From an uncultured Eubacteriales bacterium (lineage in GTDB: Bacteria > Bacillota > Clostridia > Oscillospirales > Oscillospiraceae), in contig UQSF01000014.1 in the NCBI GenBank assembly GCA_900543625.1, positions 1-54,443 of the forward strand: a DNA stretch of 54,443 bases. Direction: 5' to 3'. Made by a program: the position numbers and the translations under genes. The notes under the pieces were generated by a model that did no database searches, was not told the DNA's origin, and worked only from the letters and a program-made list of their open reading frames with translations. The first letter of the stretch is position 1. Each line of letters begins with the position of its first letter. Positions 1 through 6,707 of this stretch are shown piece after piece.

Positions 1-120
1 GATTGTTGCCGTCCGGATTGTTGCCGTCCGGATTGTTGCCGTCCGGATTGTTGCCATCCGGATTGTTGCCATCCGGATTATTCCCGTCAGGATCATTGCC
101 ATTCGGGTCTTTGCCGCCCG
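1..120 (-). repeat. 15-bp tandem repeat encoding PDGNN units
   Basis: On the plus strand the unit GATTGTTGCCGTCCG is repeated nearly perfectly through 1-75 and decays by third-position and some coding changes to about 120. On the coding (minus) strand it reads Pro-Asp-Gly-Asn-Asn. The array continues beyond the left edge, so its copy number is unknown. The near identity of adjacent units suggests recent expansion or contraction by slippage. Confidence 0.9.
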
Positions 121-748
121 GATTGTTGGGGTCGGTGCCGTTGCCGTTATCGCCGCCGCCGTTATCACCGCCGCCGTTATCGCCGCCGCCGTTGTCGCCG
201 CCGCCGTTGTCGCCGCCGCCGTTGTCGCCGCCGCCGTTGTCGCCGCCGTTGTCACCGCCGCCGTTATCACCGCCGTTGTCGCCGCCGTTATCATTGCCCT
301 CGCCGAGGATGACAACGATATTGATGTAGTGCAGACCGAAGTTCGTGGCAAACGCCTTGATGGTATTCGTGCCCTTGACATGGATGCCCGTGCCGCCGGG
401 GTAGGTGATCCCGCCGACGCCGACGATGGTGGCCTCCTGAACATCGGCATCAATGCTCCAGTCGTAGACATGGTGGTTGGTGCAGGTGATGGTCACGGGG
501 GACCACGCCGTCACTTCCATGCCGGCATGATAGGGCTTCGTGTGCGTGCCGAGCGCGTCCGTGTAGGTCACGGAGAAGGCCGCGTCGTGGTCATAGTCGC
601 GCAGGACTGTCAAAAACAGGTGCGTGCTCACGCCCGCCACGTCGCCGGCGGCCGCCGGGGTCGTGCCGAACGAAAACAGCGACAGCGTGAATGCCAGCAA
701 GAAGATGGCAATCATGAGTGCCTGCTTGCGATGAGTTGCTTTTTTCAT
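1..748 (-). CDS. Secreted Asn/Asp/Gly-repeat protein, 3' end outside window
   Basis: I read this frame directly from the minus strand: it is open from the ATG at 748 to the window edge, 249 codons without a stop. The N-terminus is a signal peptide (MKKATHRKQ, then a hydrophobic stretch at residues 10-28 and a likely cut after AAA at about residue 34). Residues 35-155 form a folded-looking, Thr/Val-rich segment rich in aromatic residues that I do not recognise. It is followed by about 15 DNGG/DNGGG units and then PDGNN units that continue past the edge. A weak Shine-Dalgarno (AAAGGCGG) precedes the ATG. The repeats look like a flexible or calcium-binding wall or exoprotein linker; that is inference. 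The C-terminal domain, which would decide anchoring or function, is not visible. Open frame and signal peptide are certain; function is unknown. Confidence 0.8.
   Translation of the reverse strand, partial: MKKATHRKQALMIAIFLLAFTLSLFSFGTTPAAAGDVAGVSTHLFLTVLRDYDHDAAFSVTYTDALGTHTKPYHAGMEVTAWSPVTITCTNHHVYDWSIDADVQEATIVGVGGITYPGGTGIHVKGTNTIKAFATNFGLHYINIVVILGEGNDNGGDNGGDNGGGDNGGDNGGGDNGGGDNGGGDNGGGDNGGGDNGGGDNGNGTDPNNPGGKDPNGNDPDGNNPDGNNPDGNNPDGNNPDGNNPDGNN
136..294 (-). repeat. 12/15-bp tandem repeat encoding DNGG(G) units
   Basis: A second array in the same gene, different from the PDGNN array. On the coding strand, units of GAC/GAT-AAC-GGC-GGC with or without a third Gly codon alternate, giving DNGG and DNGGG. 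The middle units (about 181-240) are identical at the DNA level, while the edges differ by synonymous GAC/GAT and GGC/GGT changes. Confidence 0.9.
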
Positions 749-860
749 GTTGATTACATCCGCCTTTCACATTAGCTGGTGATCGATAAAAAGAGATCGC
801 GCGGGAGTGCGAGGGAACGGTTGCTGTGGGTGAAAATTGCATTGTTTACAGACTATTCAT

Positions 861-889
861 AAAATAACACATTGATAATCGCTCGTCAA
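861..889 (-). promoter_or_regulatory. Sigma-A promoter for the repeat protein
   Basis: On the minus strand TTGACG (889-884), a 17-bp spacer, then TATTTT (866-861). Transcription would start near 853, leaving a leader of about 105 nt before the ATG at 748. Confidence 0.6.
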
Positions 890-899
890 TAACTATAAT
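872..899 (+). promoter_or_regulatory. Sigma-A promoter, plus strand, overlapping the minus promoter
   Basis: TTGATA (872-877), 16-bp spacer, perfect TATAAT (894-899). It overlaps the minus-strand promoter at 861-889, so the two polymerases would exclude each other. It would give a 220-nt leader for the MarR gene in addition to the nearer promoter at 1057. Confidence 0.5.
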
Positions 900-1056
900 G
901 CATGAGATGCGGAAAATGTTGCATCATTTTGCAAATGTGCCAAAATTTTTTTCCGTTTGCGCATTTTTTTCACAGAGCGGCGCCATGTGTCCGGCAGTGG
1001 TGCAGCGCGTGAAAATAAGCATCGGATCAAAAGCACAGAAATCCTATTAATTGGGT

Positions 1057-1112
1057 TTGACAATCGCCGGGCGGAGTGTTAACATTACGAAATGCTGATT
1101 AACGGGGTTAAC
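1057..1112 (+). promoter_or_regulatory. Promoter and candidate operator of the MarR operon
   Basis: TTGACA (1057-1062), 17-bp spacer, TAACAT (1080-1085). GTTAAC palindromes at 1078-1083 (overlapping the -10) and 1107-1112, plus a third TTAAC at 1099-1103, lie between the promoter and the Shine-Dalgarno. MarR proteins commonly bind palindromes in their own promoter, so autoregulation is a reasonable inference. Confidence 0.55.
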
Positions 1113-1129
1113 AAAAAGGAGGCGGCATC

Positions 1130-1552
1130 ATGGAACTGCAGCAACTGACCGAGCAAATGCTGCTTGCGGTCACTTCTCTGAACCGTTCCTGCATCCCGCA
1201 GAGTGTGCAGGAGCCGCTTAAGGGCGAGAATTTCCTGTTGGACTATCTCAGCGCGCAAAACGGCTGCAGCACGCCGGGCGCACTGCGTGAGGTTCTGGGC
1301 GTGAGCGCGCCGCGCACGGCGGCGATGCTGCGGGCGCTCGAAGAAAAGGGAATGCTGCGCCGCTGCACCGATTGCTGCGACCGGCGGCGTGTCGTGGTGC
1401 ACATGACGGAACTCGGCCGGCAGACGGCGGAGCAGGCGCGTGCGTCGCTGTGCGCGCATGTGCAGTGCGTGCTCAGGCAGCTTGGCGAGCAGGACACGCG
1501 GGAATTGATTCGGCTTTTGAGCCGCATCACGGAGATCGAGGCACGCGCCTGA
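1130..1552 (+). CDS. MarR-family transcriptional regulator
   Basis: A 140-residue winged-helix regulator. Helix-turn-helix and wing are visible in the middle: STPGALREVLGVSAPRTAAM (about residues 47-66) as recognition region, then LRALEEKGMLRR and the wing with Asp-Arg-Arg-Arg (CCDRRRVVVHMTELG). The flanking helices would form the dimer interface. Length is usual for the family. The start is fixed by AAAAAGGAGG seven bases before the ATG. It is first in a likely operon with a PAP2 phosphatase (38-bp gap) and a membrane protein, so it probably controls envelope genes and itself. Ligand unknown. It has several cysteines near the wing (Cys-Thr-Asp-Cys-Cys), which could allow redox sensing; that is speculation. 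Confidence 0.85.
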   Translation: MELQQLTEQMLLAVTSLNRSCIPQSVQEPLKGENFLLDYLSAQNGCSTPGALREVLGVSAPRTAAMLRALEEKGMLRRCTDCCDRRRVVVHMTELGRQTAEQARASLCAHVQCVLRQLGEQDTRELIRLLSRITEIEARA

Positions 1553-1590
1553 TCGAACGATGCGCGCTCCGCGTATAAGGAGACGGTTTT

Positions 1591-2244
1591 GTGAAGAAAT
1601 ATATTCAGGAACATAAATATGTATTGCTGGTGCTGTATGTGCCGGTTTATCTGATCTGGTTCGCTCTGGCAGAGCGTATGGTCCCCACGACCGACGGCTG
1701 CTGGGTGTCGTATCTGCCGCTGGACGATAAGATCCCGTTTTTGCCGGGGTTCATTCTGGCGTATGTGCTCTGGTATCCGTTTTTGATCTTCCCGGTCGTC
1801 GTGATGCTGCTCAAGAACGACCGCCGTGCGTTCATCCGCTACGGCGCGTTCATCATTGCGGGCTTTTCCATCTCGCTGACCATCTGCATGATCTGGCCGA
1901 ACTGCCAGCTCCTGCGTCCCGCGGTCGTGGACACGAGCAATCTCTGCGGCTGGCTGGTCAATGCGATCTATACGGCCGATACCCCGACGAACGTTCTGCC
2001 GAGCATGCACGTCGTCGGCTGTATGGGCGTGCTGGCCGCGGTGTTTGACAGCCAATATCTCAAGAAGGCACGCATCCCGTCGGTCATTGTTGCCGCCACT
2101 ATCTGCGCGGCAACGGTGTTTGTCAAGCAGCACTCCATTCTGGATGTGTTTGCAGCGCTTGCGCTGTCGCTGGTGCTGTATCTGGTCATCTATGTCGCGG
2201 CGCGCCGCGGCGTCGACCGCCGGCATGCGCCCGCCGCGGCGTGA
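1591..2244 (+). CDS. PAP2-family membrane phosphatase
   Basis: 217 residues with about five to six membrane segments. The PAP2 signature is present as NVLPSMHV (second motif, with the PSMH core, about residues 135-142) and KQHSILDVFAA (third motif His and Asp, about residues 175-186). The first KxxxxxxRP motif is less clear, with CQLLRPAV near residue 106 the best match. Such enzymes dephosphorylate lipid phosphates or act as phosphotransferases at the membrane. The start is GTG at 1591 with AAGGAGA upstream. It lies between the MarR regulator and a YjdF-like membrane protein, suggesting a regulated lipid or envelope function. The exact substrate cannot be read from the sequence. Confidence 0.75.
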   Translation: MKKYIQEHKYVLLVLYVPVYLIWFALAERMVPTTDGCWVSYLPLDDKIPFLPGFILAYVLWYPFLIFPVVVMLLKNDRRAFIRYGAFIIAGFSISLTICMIWPNCQLLRPAVVDTSNLCGWLVNAIYTADTPTNVLPSMHVVGCMGVLAAVFDSQYLKKARIPSVIVAATICAATVFVKQHSILDVFAALALSLVLYLVIYVAARRGVDRRHAPAAA

Positions 2245-2289
2245 CGTGGCCGAGATCATGTGAGAAATAGAAAAGAGAGGATAGCGCGT

Positions 2290-3138
2290 ATGGATCGCCG
2301 GAAGATCGTAGAGAAGCTGGAACAGGCCGAGCAGGAGAATCTGAATACCAAGCCGAAGCGGGCGGTGGTTGCCGTCTACTGGATCCTGCGTCTGATCGTC
2401 ATCGGCGTCATGGTCATGACGATCATTCATAAAAACTATGAGAGCACGTTCGTGTGCGTGCTGGTGCTGATCCTGTTCATGCTGCCGCGATTCGTGGAAC
2501 GCAACTTCCGCATCGAGCTGCCGAGCACGCTGGAGATCATTATCCTTGTGTTCATTTTCGCCGCGGAGATCCTCGGCGAGCTCAAGAGCTATTTTATCAC
2601 CTACCCGCATTGGGACTCCATGCTGCACACGACGACGGGCTTTATCAGCGCGGCGTTCGGCTTTGCGCTTGTCGATCTGCTCAACCGCAACAAGCCGCAG
2701 CATTTCAAGCTCTCGCCGGTGTTTCTGGCGCTGGTTGCGTTCTGCTTTTCCATGACGGTCGGCGTGCTGTGGGAGTTTTTTGAGTTCTCGATGGACTACC
2801 TGTTCCACATGGATATGCAAAAGGATACGATCATCCACGCCTTCGCCTCCGTGACGCTCGACCCGACGAACAACAATATTCCTATTTTGGTGGATAATAT
2901 CACGGACGTGGCTGTGAACGGCAAGTCGCTTGGTCTCGGCGGTTATCTGGATGTCGGTCTGTATGACACGATGCAGGATCTGTTTGTCAACTTTGTCGGT
3001 GCGCTTACGTTCAGCATCATCGGCTACTTCAGCGCCAAGTCCGGCAAGAATAAGATCGCCAAGCAGTTTGTGCCGGTGGTCCTGCCGGATCAGACTGCGG
3101 ACGCAGCGCCGGAAGAGACGCCCGAAGCAACGCAATAA
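2290..3138 (+). CDS. YjdF/DUF2238-like integral membrane protein
   Basis: 282 residues from the ATG at 2290, chosen because AGAGAGGA precedes it; an in-frame GTG at 2260 has no good site. After a charged N-terminus come about six to seven membrane segments. Conserved-looking polar residues fall in the pattern HWDSMLHTTTGF, LWEFFEFSMD and LYDTMQDLFVNFVGA, which resembles the His/Glu/Asp layout of the YjdF (DUF2238) family. The tail is acidic and Pro/Ala-rich. Function of the family is not established. The operon partner is a PAP2 phosphatase, so a role in lipid or envelope metabolism is possible. Family assignment is by motif layout only. Confidence 0.6.
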   Translation: MDRRKIVEKLEQAEQENLNTKPKRAVVAVYWILRLIVIGVMVMTIIHKNYESTFVCVLVLILFMLPRFVERNFRIELPSTLEIIILVFIFAAEILGELKSYFITYPHWDSMLHTTTGFISAAFGFALVDLLNRNKPQHFKLSPVFLALVAFCFSMTVGVLWEFFEFSMDYLFHMDMQKDTIIHAFASVTLDPTNNNIPILVDNITDVAVNGKSLGLGGYLDVGLYDTMQDLFVNFVGALTFSIIGYFSAKSGKNKIAKQFVPVVLPDQTADAAPEETPEATQ

Positions 3139-3149
3139 CGCCCAATACG

Positions 3150-3196
3150 AAAAGCTCCCCGCCGGATGCAGCGCATCCGGCGGGGAGCTCGGTTTT
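3150..3196. terminator. Bidirectional terminator
   Basis: A 17-bp perfect stem (3153-3169 with 3173-3189, loop AGC) followed by TTTT at 3193-3196 and preceded by AAAA, so it serves both the MarR operon (plus) and obgE (minus), which converge here. Confidence 0.9.
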
Positions 3197-3197
3197 C

Positions 3198-4481
3198 TCA
3201 GAAGCGGAACTCAAAGTCAAGGTCGTAAATGCTCACTGTGTCGCCCTCCTCGATGCCCATGGCCTCGAGCCGGTCAAACAGGCCGGACTGGCGCAGCACG
3301 CGGTCAAAATACATCCGCGACTCGTAGTCGCCGAAGTTGATCGAGCCCATGAGCCGCTGCAGCCACGGACCCTCGACGACCCAGAGATCATCGAAGTGGC
3401 GGATCTGCAGCTCGTCGCTCGTGCCGACCTCCGGCTCGGGCGGGACGTAGTCGGCCTCATACGGCGGCACCGGCGGGATCTCGGCGAGCTTTGCGGCGCA
3501 CGCCTGCACGAGCTCACGCGTGCCGGTGTGGGCGGCGGCGCTCATCTCGAAAAATTCATAGCCCTGCGCCTCGACGTGTGCGCGCAGGCGGTCGATGTTC
3601 GTGCGGTCATCGCCGAGCAGGTCGCACTTGTTGGCTGCGACGATCTGCATCCGTGAGCCGAGCACGTCGCTGTAGGCGCGCAGCTCGGCGTTGATGGCCT
3701 CAAAGTCCTCGACCGGGTCGCGCCCCTCGCTGCCGGACACGTCCACCAGATGCACCAGCAGACGGCAGCGGTCGATGTGGCGCAGGAAGTCGTGACCGAG
3801 TCCCGCGCCGTCGCTCGCGCCCTCGATGATGCCCGGGATGTCCGCCATGACGAAGGATGTGCCCTCCGTCACGTACACGACACCGAGGTTGGGGAAGAGC
3901 GTCGTAAAGTGGTAGTTTGCGATCTTCGGGTGCGCCTTGGACACCACCGACAGCAGCGTGCTCTTGCCCACGTTCGGGAAGCCGACGAGACCCACATCCG
4001 CCAGCAGCTTCAGCTCGAGCAGGATCGTGTGGCTCTCGCCCGGCAGACCGGGCTTGGCAAAGCGCGGCACCTGCCGCGTCGGGGTGGCAAAGTGCTGGTT
4101 GCCCCAGCCGCCGCGCCCGCCGCGCGCCGCCACAAACGGCTCGCCCGAGGACATATCGTGCATGATCGCGCCGCTGTCGGCATCGCGCAGCAGTGTGCCG
4201 CGCGGCACACGGATGCGCAAACTCTCGCCCACGCGGCCGGAGCAGCGCTTGTTTTGACCGTCGGCGCCGTTGGCGGCCACGTATTTGCGCTTGTAGCGAA
4301 AATCCATGAGCGTGGACATGTTGTCGTCCACCTCAAAGATGATGTCGCCGCCGCGTCCGCCGTCGCCGCCGTCCGGGCCGCCGGCAGCCACGTATTTCTC
4401 GCGGTGGAAGGTCACCGCGCCGTTGCCGCCGTCGCCCGCGCGCACGGTGATGGTCACTTTATCAACAAATGGCGAAGCCAT
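3198..4481 (-). CDS. obgE: GTPase ObgE/CgtA
   Basis: Essential ribosome-associated GTPase acting in 50S assembly and stress control. The N-terminal Gly-rich Obg fold is visible (AGDGGNGAVTFHREKYV and GGPDGGDGGRGG), then the G domain with P-loop GFPNVGKSTLLS, switch ADIPGIIEGAS and specificity motif NKCD, and a C-terminal OCT domain (WVVEGPWLQRLMGSINFGDYES region). About 427 residues, normal. ATG 4481 is preferred over ATG 4487 because GTGAGGA sits six bases before 4481 but directly abuts 4487. It follows rpmA but is separated from it by a terminator-like hairpin, so its expression may depend on readthrough. Confidence 0.97.
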   Translation of the reverse strand: MASPFVDKVTITVRAGDGGNGAVTFHREKYVAAGGPDGGDGGRGGDIIFEVDDNMSTLMDFRYKRKYVAANGADGQNKRCSGRVGESLRIRVPRGTLLRDADSGAIMHDMSSGEPFVAARGGRGGWGNQHFATPTRQVPRFAKPGLPGESHTILLELKLLADVGLVGFPNVGKSTLLSVVSKAHPKIANYHFTTLFPNLGVVYVTEGTSFVMADIPGIIEGASDGAGLGHDFLRHIDRCRLLVHLVDVSGSEGRDPVEDFEAINAELRAYSDVLGSRMQIVAANKCDLLGDDRTNIDRLRAHVEAQGYEFFEMSAAAHTGTRELVQACAAKLAEIPPVPPYEADYVPPEPEVGTSDELQIRHFDDLWVVEGPWLQRLMGSINFGDYESRMYFDRVLRQSGLFDRLEAMGIEEGDTVSIYDLDFEFRF

Positions 4482-4525
4482 GGTCATTCCTCACTTTCGT
4501 TGCCGGCAGGACCGGCGGGGGATAG

Positions 4526-4557
4526 AAAAACGGGGCAGGCGCGATGCCCACCCCGTT
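4526..4557 (-). terminator. Intra-operon terminator between rpmA and obgE
   Basis: On the minus strand a 12-bp stem (557-546 with 540-529 of this kilobase, two G-U pairs, 5-nt loop) runs into a U stretch. It would end most ribosomal-protein transcripts before obgE, lowering obgE relative to rplU and rpmA. Confidence 0.7.
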
Positions 4558-4562
4558 TGCGA

Positions 4563-4826
4563 TTACTGTGCGATCTCCTCGTAAACAGAGACCTGCTTGC
4601 GATCCTTGTCCTTGCGCTCGAACTTCACGACGCCGTCCACGAGGGCGAAGAGCGTGTCGTCCTTACCCTTGCCGACGTTGATGCCGGGGTGGATCTTCGT
4701 TCCGCGCTGTCTGACGAGGATGTTGCCGGCCAGAACAAACTGACCGTCGGCTCTCTTGGGGCCAAGGCGCTTCGACTCACTGTCGCGGCCGTTCTTGGTG
4801 GAACCCATGCCTTTTTTATGTGCCAT
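4563..4826 (-). CDS. rpmA: 50S ribosomal protein L27, no N-terminal extension
   Basis: 87 residues, begins MAHKKGMGSTKNGRDSESKR, the canonical L27 start, and contains GNILVRQRGTKIHPGINVG. L27 reaches the peptidyl-transferase centre with its N-terminus. In many Firmicutes this protein carries a short extra N-terminal peptide (ending LQLFAHKKG) that the cysteine protease Prp removes. Here the start codon directly precedes AHKKG, with GGAGGTG nine bases upstream, so no cleavage is needed. The gap to rplU is only 40 bp, with no room for prp, which commonly sits there. The two absences fit each other. Confidence 0.97.
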   Translation of the reverse strand: MAHKKGMGSTKNGRDSESKRLGPKRADGQFVLAGNILVRQRGTKIHPGINVGKGKDDTLFALVDGVVKFERKDKDRKQVSVYEEIAQ

Positions 4827-4866
4827 TTCGAATTACACCTCCATGTGTCAAAATCAGTTGCGGAAA

Positions 4867-5181
4867 TCAGGCCTCGATCTTCGTGATCTCGACCTTGGTG
4901 TAGGGCTGTCTGTGGCCCTGCGTTCTGCGATAGCCTTTTTTCGGCTTCATCTTGTAAACGCGGATCTTCTTGCTCTTGCCGTTTTTGACGACGTTGCCGG
5001 ACACGACGGCGTTTTCCACCACGGGGGTGCCGAAAACAGCCTTGTCCTCGTCGATGACAGCCAGAACGCGGTCAAACTTCACAGTCTCGCCGGCCTCGAC
5101 ATCCAGCTTCTCGACGAAGATGACGTCGCCCTCGGCCACGCGGTACTGCTTACCGCCGGTAACGATGATAGCGTGCTTCAA
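4867..5181 (-). CDS. rplU: 50S ribosomal protein L21
   Basis: 104 residues starting from TTG at 5181 (LKHAIIVTGGKQYRVAEGD), which matches the usual L21 start and length. A longer in-frame reading to 5277 would add residues encoded by the leader RNA and is rejected. Typical L21 blocks are present, including EGDVIFVEKLDVEAGE and KMKPKKGYRRTQGHRQPYT. A TTG start for an abundant ribosomal protein is unusual; AGAGGCAGGTG upstream serves as Shine-Dalgarno. It is first in the rplU-rpmA-(obgE) operon behind an L21-type leader. Confidence 0.95.
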   Translation of the reverse strand: MKHAIIVTGGKQYRVAEGDVIFVEKLDVEAGETVKFDRVLAVIDEDKAVFGTPVVENAVVSGNVVKNGKSKKIRVYKMKPKKGYRRTQGHRQPYTKVEITKIEA

Positions 5182-5261
5182 ACTCGTTGCACCTGCCTCT
5201 CTGTAGAGTCTCGCTCTTGTGGGCGGGAGGATGTCTCCGCTTTGTACCCACTCAATGCGGC
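5182..5261 (-). promoter_or_regulatory. L21 (rplU) leader RNA candidate
   Basis: The 80-nt leader between the inferred start site near 5261 and the rplU start folds around a stem pairing 5251-5246 with 5224-5219 (GUGGGU with GCCCAC), enclosing a second GC-rich pairing (GCGG with CCGC). Firmicutes rplU mRNAs carry a known L21 leader with autoregulatory role; position, size and a closed stem just before the gene agree. I could not compare it with a covariance model. Confidence 0.5.
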
Positions 5262-5267
5262 CTTGAC

Positions 5268-5296
5268 AGTTTACCATTCCGCCACATATTTGTCAA
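5268..5296 (-). promoter_or_regulatory. rplU promoter
   Basis: On the minus strand TTGACA (5296-5291), 17-bp spacer, TAAACT (5273-5268). The -35 is perfect, in keeping with a strongly expressed ribosomal-protein operon. Confidence 0.75.
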
Positions 5297-5335
5297 CGGT
5301 TTTTCGGGCGAAAGGCGAACTTTTTTTGCCCATGC

Positions 5336-5368
5336 AAAAACCACGGCGCCGGTCAGCGCCGTGGTTTT
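5336..5368 (-). terminator. Terminator of ackA
   Basis: Nine GC-rich base pairs (CCACGGCGC at 5341-5349 with 5356-5364), extended by A-T pairs, with a 6-nt loop. On the minus strand it ends in a run of T. It lies 15 bp after the ackA stop. Confidence 0.85.
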
Positions 5369-5382
5369 ATATTGCAGGAAGC

Positions 5383-6582
5383 TCAGCCGCAGATGGCCTT
5401 GGTGTCGCGGGCGATGACGAGCTCCTCGTTCGTCGGGATGACGAACACCTTGACCTTGGAGTCGGGGGTGGAGATCATGATGTCCTCGCCGCGCTTGCTG
5501 TTGGCGGCTTCGTCGATCTTCACGCCCAGATAGCCGAAGTACTCGGCGATGGCGGCGCGGGAGGACTTGCTGTTCTCGCCGACGCCGGCGGTGAAGATGA
5601 TGGCGTCCACACCGTTCATGGCCGCGACGTAAGAGCCGACGACCTTGGCGACCCAGTAGTGGAACATATCGAGCGCGAGCTGGGCACGGTCGTTGCCGTC
5701 GGCAGCGGCGCTGTCGAGATCGCGGAAGTCGGAGCTGACGCCGGAGACGCCGAGCACGCCGGACTTCTTGTTGAGTATGTTGAGCATCTCGTCGATGCTG
5801 ATGCCGTACTTGTTCATAATGAACTGGATCACGCCGGCATCGAGATCGCCGCAGCGCGTGCCCATCGGCAGACCGACCAGCGGGGTGAAGCCCATGGACG
5901 TGTCGACGCACTTGCCGCCGTCGATCGCGCAGATGGAGCTGCCGTTGCCCATGTGGCAGGAGATGAGCTTGAGCTCCTCGATGGGCTTGCCCATGAGCTC
6001 GGCGCAGCGGGCGGACACGTAACGGTGGCTCGTGCCGTGGAAGCCGTAGCGGCGGATGCCGTCGTTCTGGTAGTATTCATAAGGAATGGCGTACATATAG
6101 GCCTTTCCGGGCATGGTCTGGTGGAACGCGGTGTCGAACACGGCGACCATCGGCACATCGTCGCCCATGACGGCGCGGCAGGCGTTGATGCCGGTGATGT
6201 TGGCGGGGTTGTGCAGCGGCGCAAACGGCGTGCACTCCTCGAGCGCGGTCATGACGGCGTCGTCGATCTTCACGGAGCAGGCGAACTTCTCACCGCCGTG
6301 GACGACACGGTGGCCGACGGCGTCGATCTCCTTCATGGAGGTGACCACACCGTACTCGGCGCTGGTCAGCTTGTCGATGACCGCGGCAATGGCCTCGGAG
6401 TGGGTGGGCATCGGCAGGTCTTCGTCAAAGACGGGCTTGCCGCCGATGAGCGGGGTGTGCTTCAGGTGACCGTCGATACCGATGCGCTCGCACAGGCCCT
6501 TGGCCAGAAGGTGCTCGGTCTCCATGTCGATCAGCTGATATTTCAGCGACGAGCTGCCGGCATTGATGACAAGAATTTTCAT
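5383..6582 (-). CDS. ackA: Acetate kinase
   Basis: Converts acetyl phosphate and ADP to acetate and ATP, the final energy-yielding step of acetate fermentation in anaerobes. 399 residues, normal length. Family blocks are present: MKILVINAGSSSLKYQLID at the start, GHRVVHGGEKF, VFDTAFHQTMP, YGFHGTSHRYVS, CHMGNGSSICAI and GLPMGTRCGDLD. AGAAAGGAA lies upstream of the ATG. No phosphotransacetylase gene is adjacent, although the two are often paired; it may be elsewhere. It is divergent from tmcAL, an enzyme that also uses acetate. Confidence 0.98.
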   Translation of the reverse strand: MKILVINAGSSSLKYQLIDMETEHLLAKGLCERIGIDGHLKHTPLIGGKPVFDEDLPMPTHSEAIAAVIDKLTSAEYGVVTSMKEIDAVGHRVVHGGEKFACSVKIDDAVMTALEECTPFAPLHNPANITGINACRAVMGDDVPMVAVFDTAFHQTMPGKAYMYAIPYEYYQNDGIRRYGFHGTSHRYVSARCAELMGKPIEELKLISCHMGNGSSICAIDGGKCVDTSMGFTPLVGLPMGTRCGDLDAGVIQFIMNKYGISIDEMLNILNKKSGVLGVSGVSSDFRDLDSAAADGNDRAQLALDMFHYWVAKVVGSYVAAMNGVDAIIFTAGVGENSKSSRAAIAEYFGYLGVKIDEAANSKRGEDIMISTPDSKVKVFVIPTNEELVIARDTKAICG

Positions 6583-6609
6583 ACTTAGATTCCTTTCTCG
6601 TATTCAATA

Positions 6610-6638
6610 TTGTAATTCCTGCAAAATCAAAGTATTAT
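6610..6638 (+). promoter_or_regulatory. tmcAL promoter in the ackA-tmcAL divergent region
   Basis: TTGTAA (6610-6615), 17-bp spacer, TATTAT (6633-6638). The AT-rich block TATTATGATA here could also supply the -10 for ackA on the other strand (TTACAA at 6661-6656), but that match is poorer. Confidence 0.5.
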
Positions 6639-6707
6639 GATACCAAACACTCTTATTGTAATCATTTCGTAGGAAAACGCAAGTATTTTTCGAAAGAAGG
6701 TGCAAAA

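Larger units (their letters stand above)
749..1129. other. Divergent intergenic region, AT-rich, no gene seen
   Basis: 381 bp between the minus-strand repeat protein and the plus-strand MarR gene. It holds one minus-strand and two plus-strand promoter candidates and three TTAAC repeats, listed separately. Between about 900 and 1050 there are T-runs but no convincing open frame with a ribosome binding site and no clear stable RNA fold. Confidence 0.7.

Noticed and set aside
3..329. Plus-strand Leu/Pro/Ser-rich repeat frame
   Set aside because: It is the antisense reading of the DNGG/PDGNN-encoding gene. The minus frame has a signal peptide, a ribosome binding site and a promoter; the plus frame has none.
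1243..3135. Long minus-strand frame of 630 codons across marR, PAP2 and the membrane gene
   Set aside because: Arg/His/Asp-rich low-complexity translation typical of antisense frames in GC-rich genes; the plus genes have family motifs.
4756..6588. Long plus-strand frame of 610 codons across rpmA, rplU and ackA
   Set aside because: Antisense to three recognisable genes and no domain.
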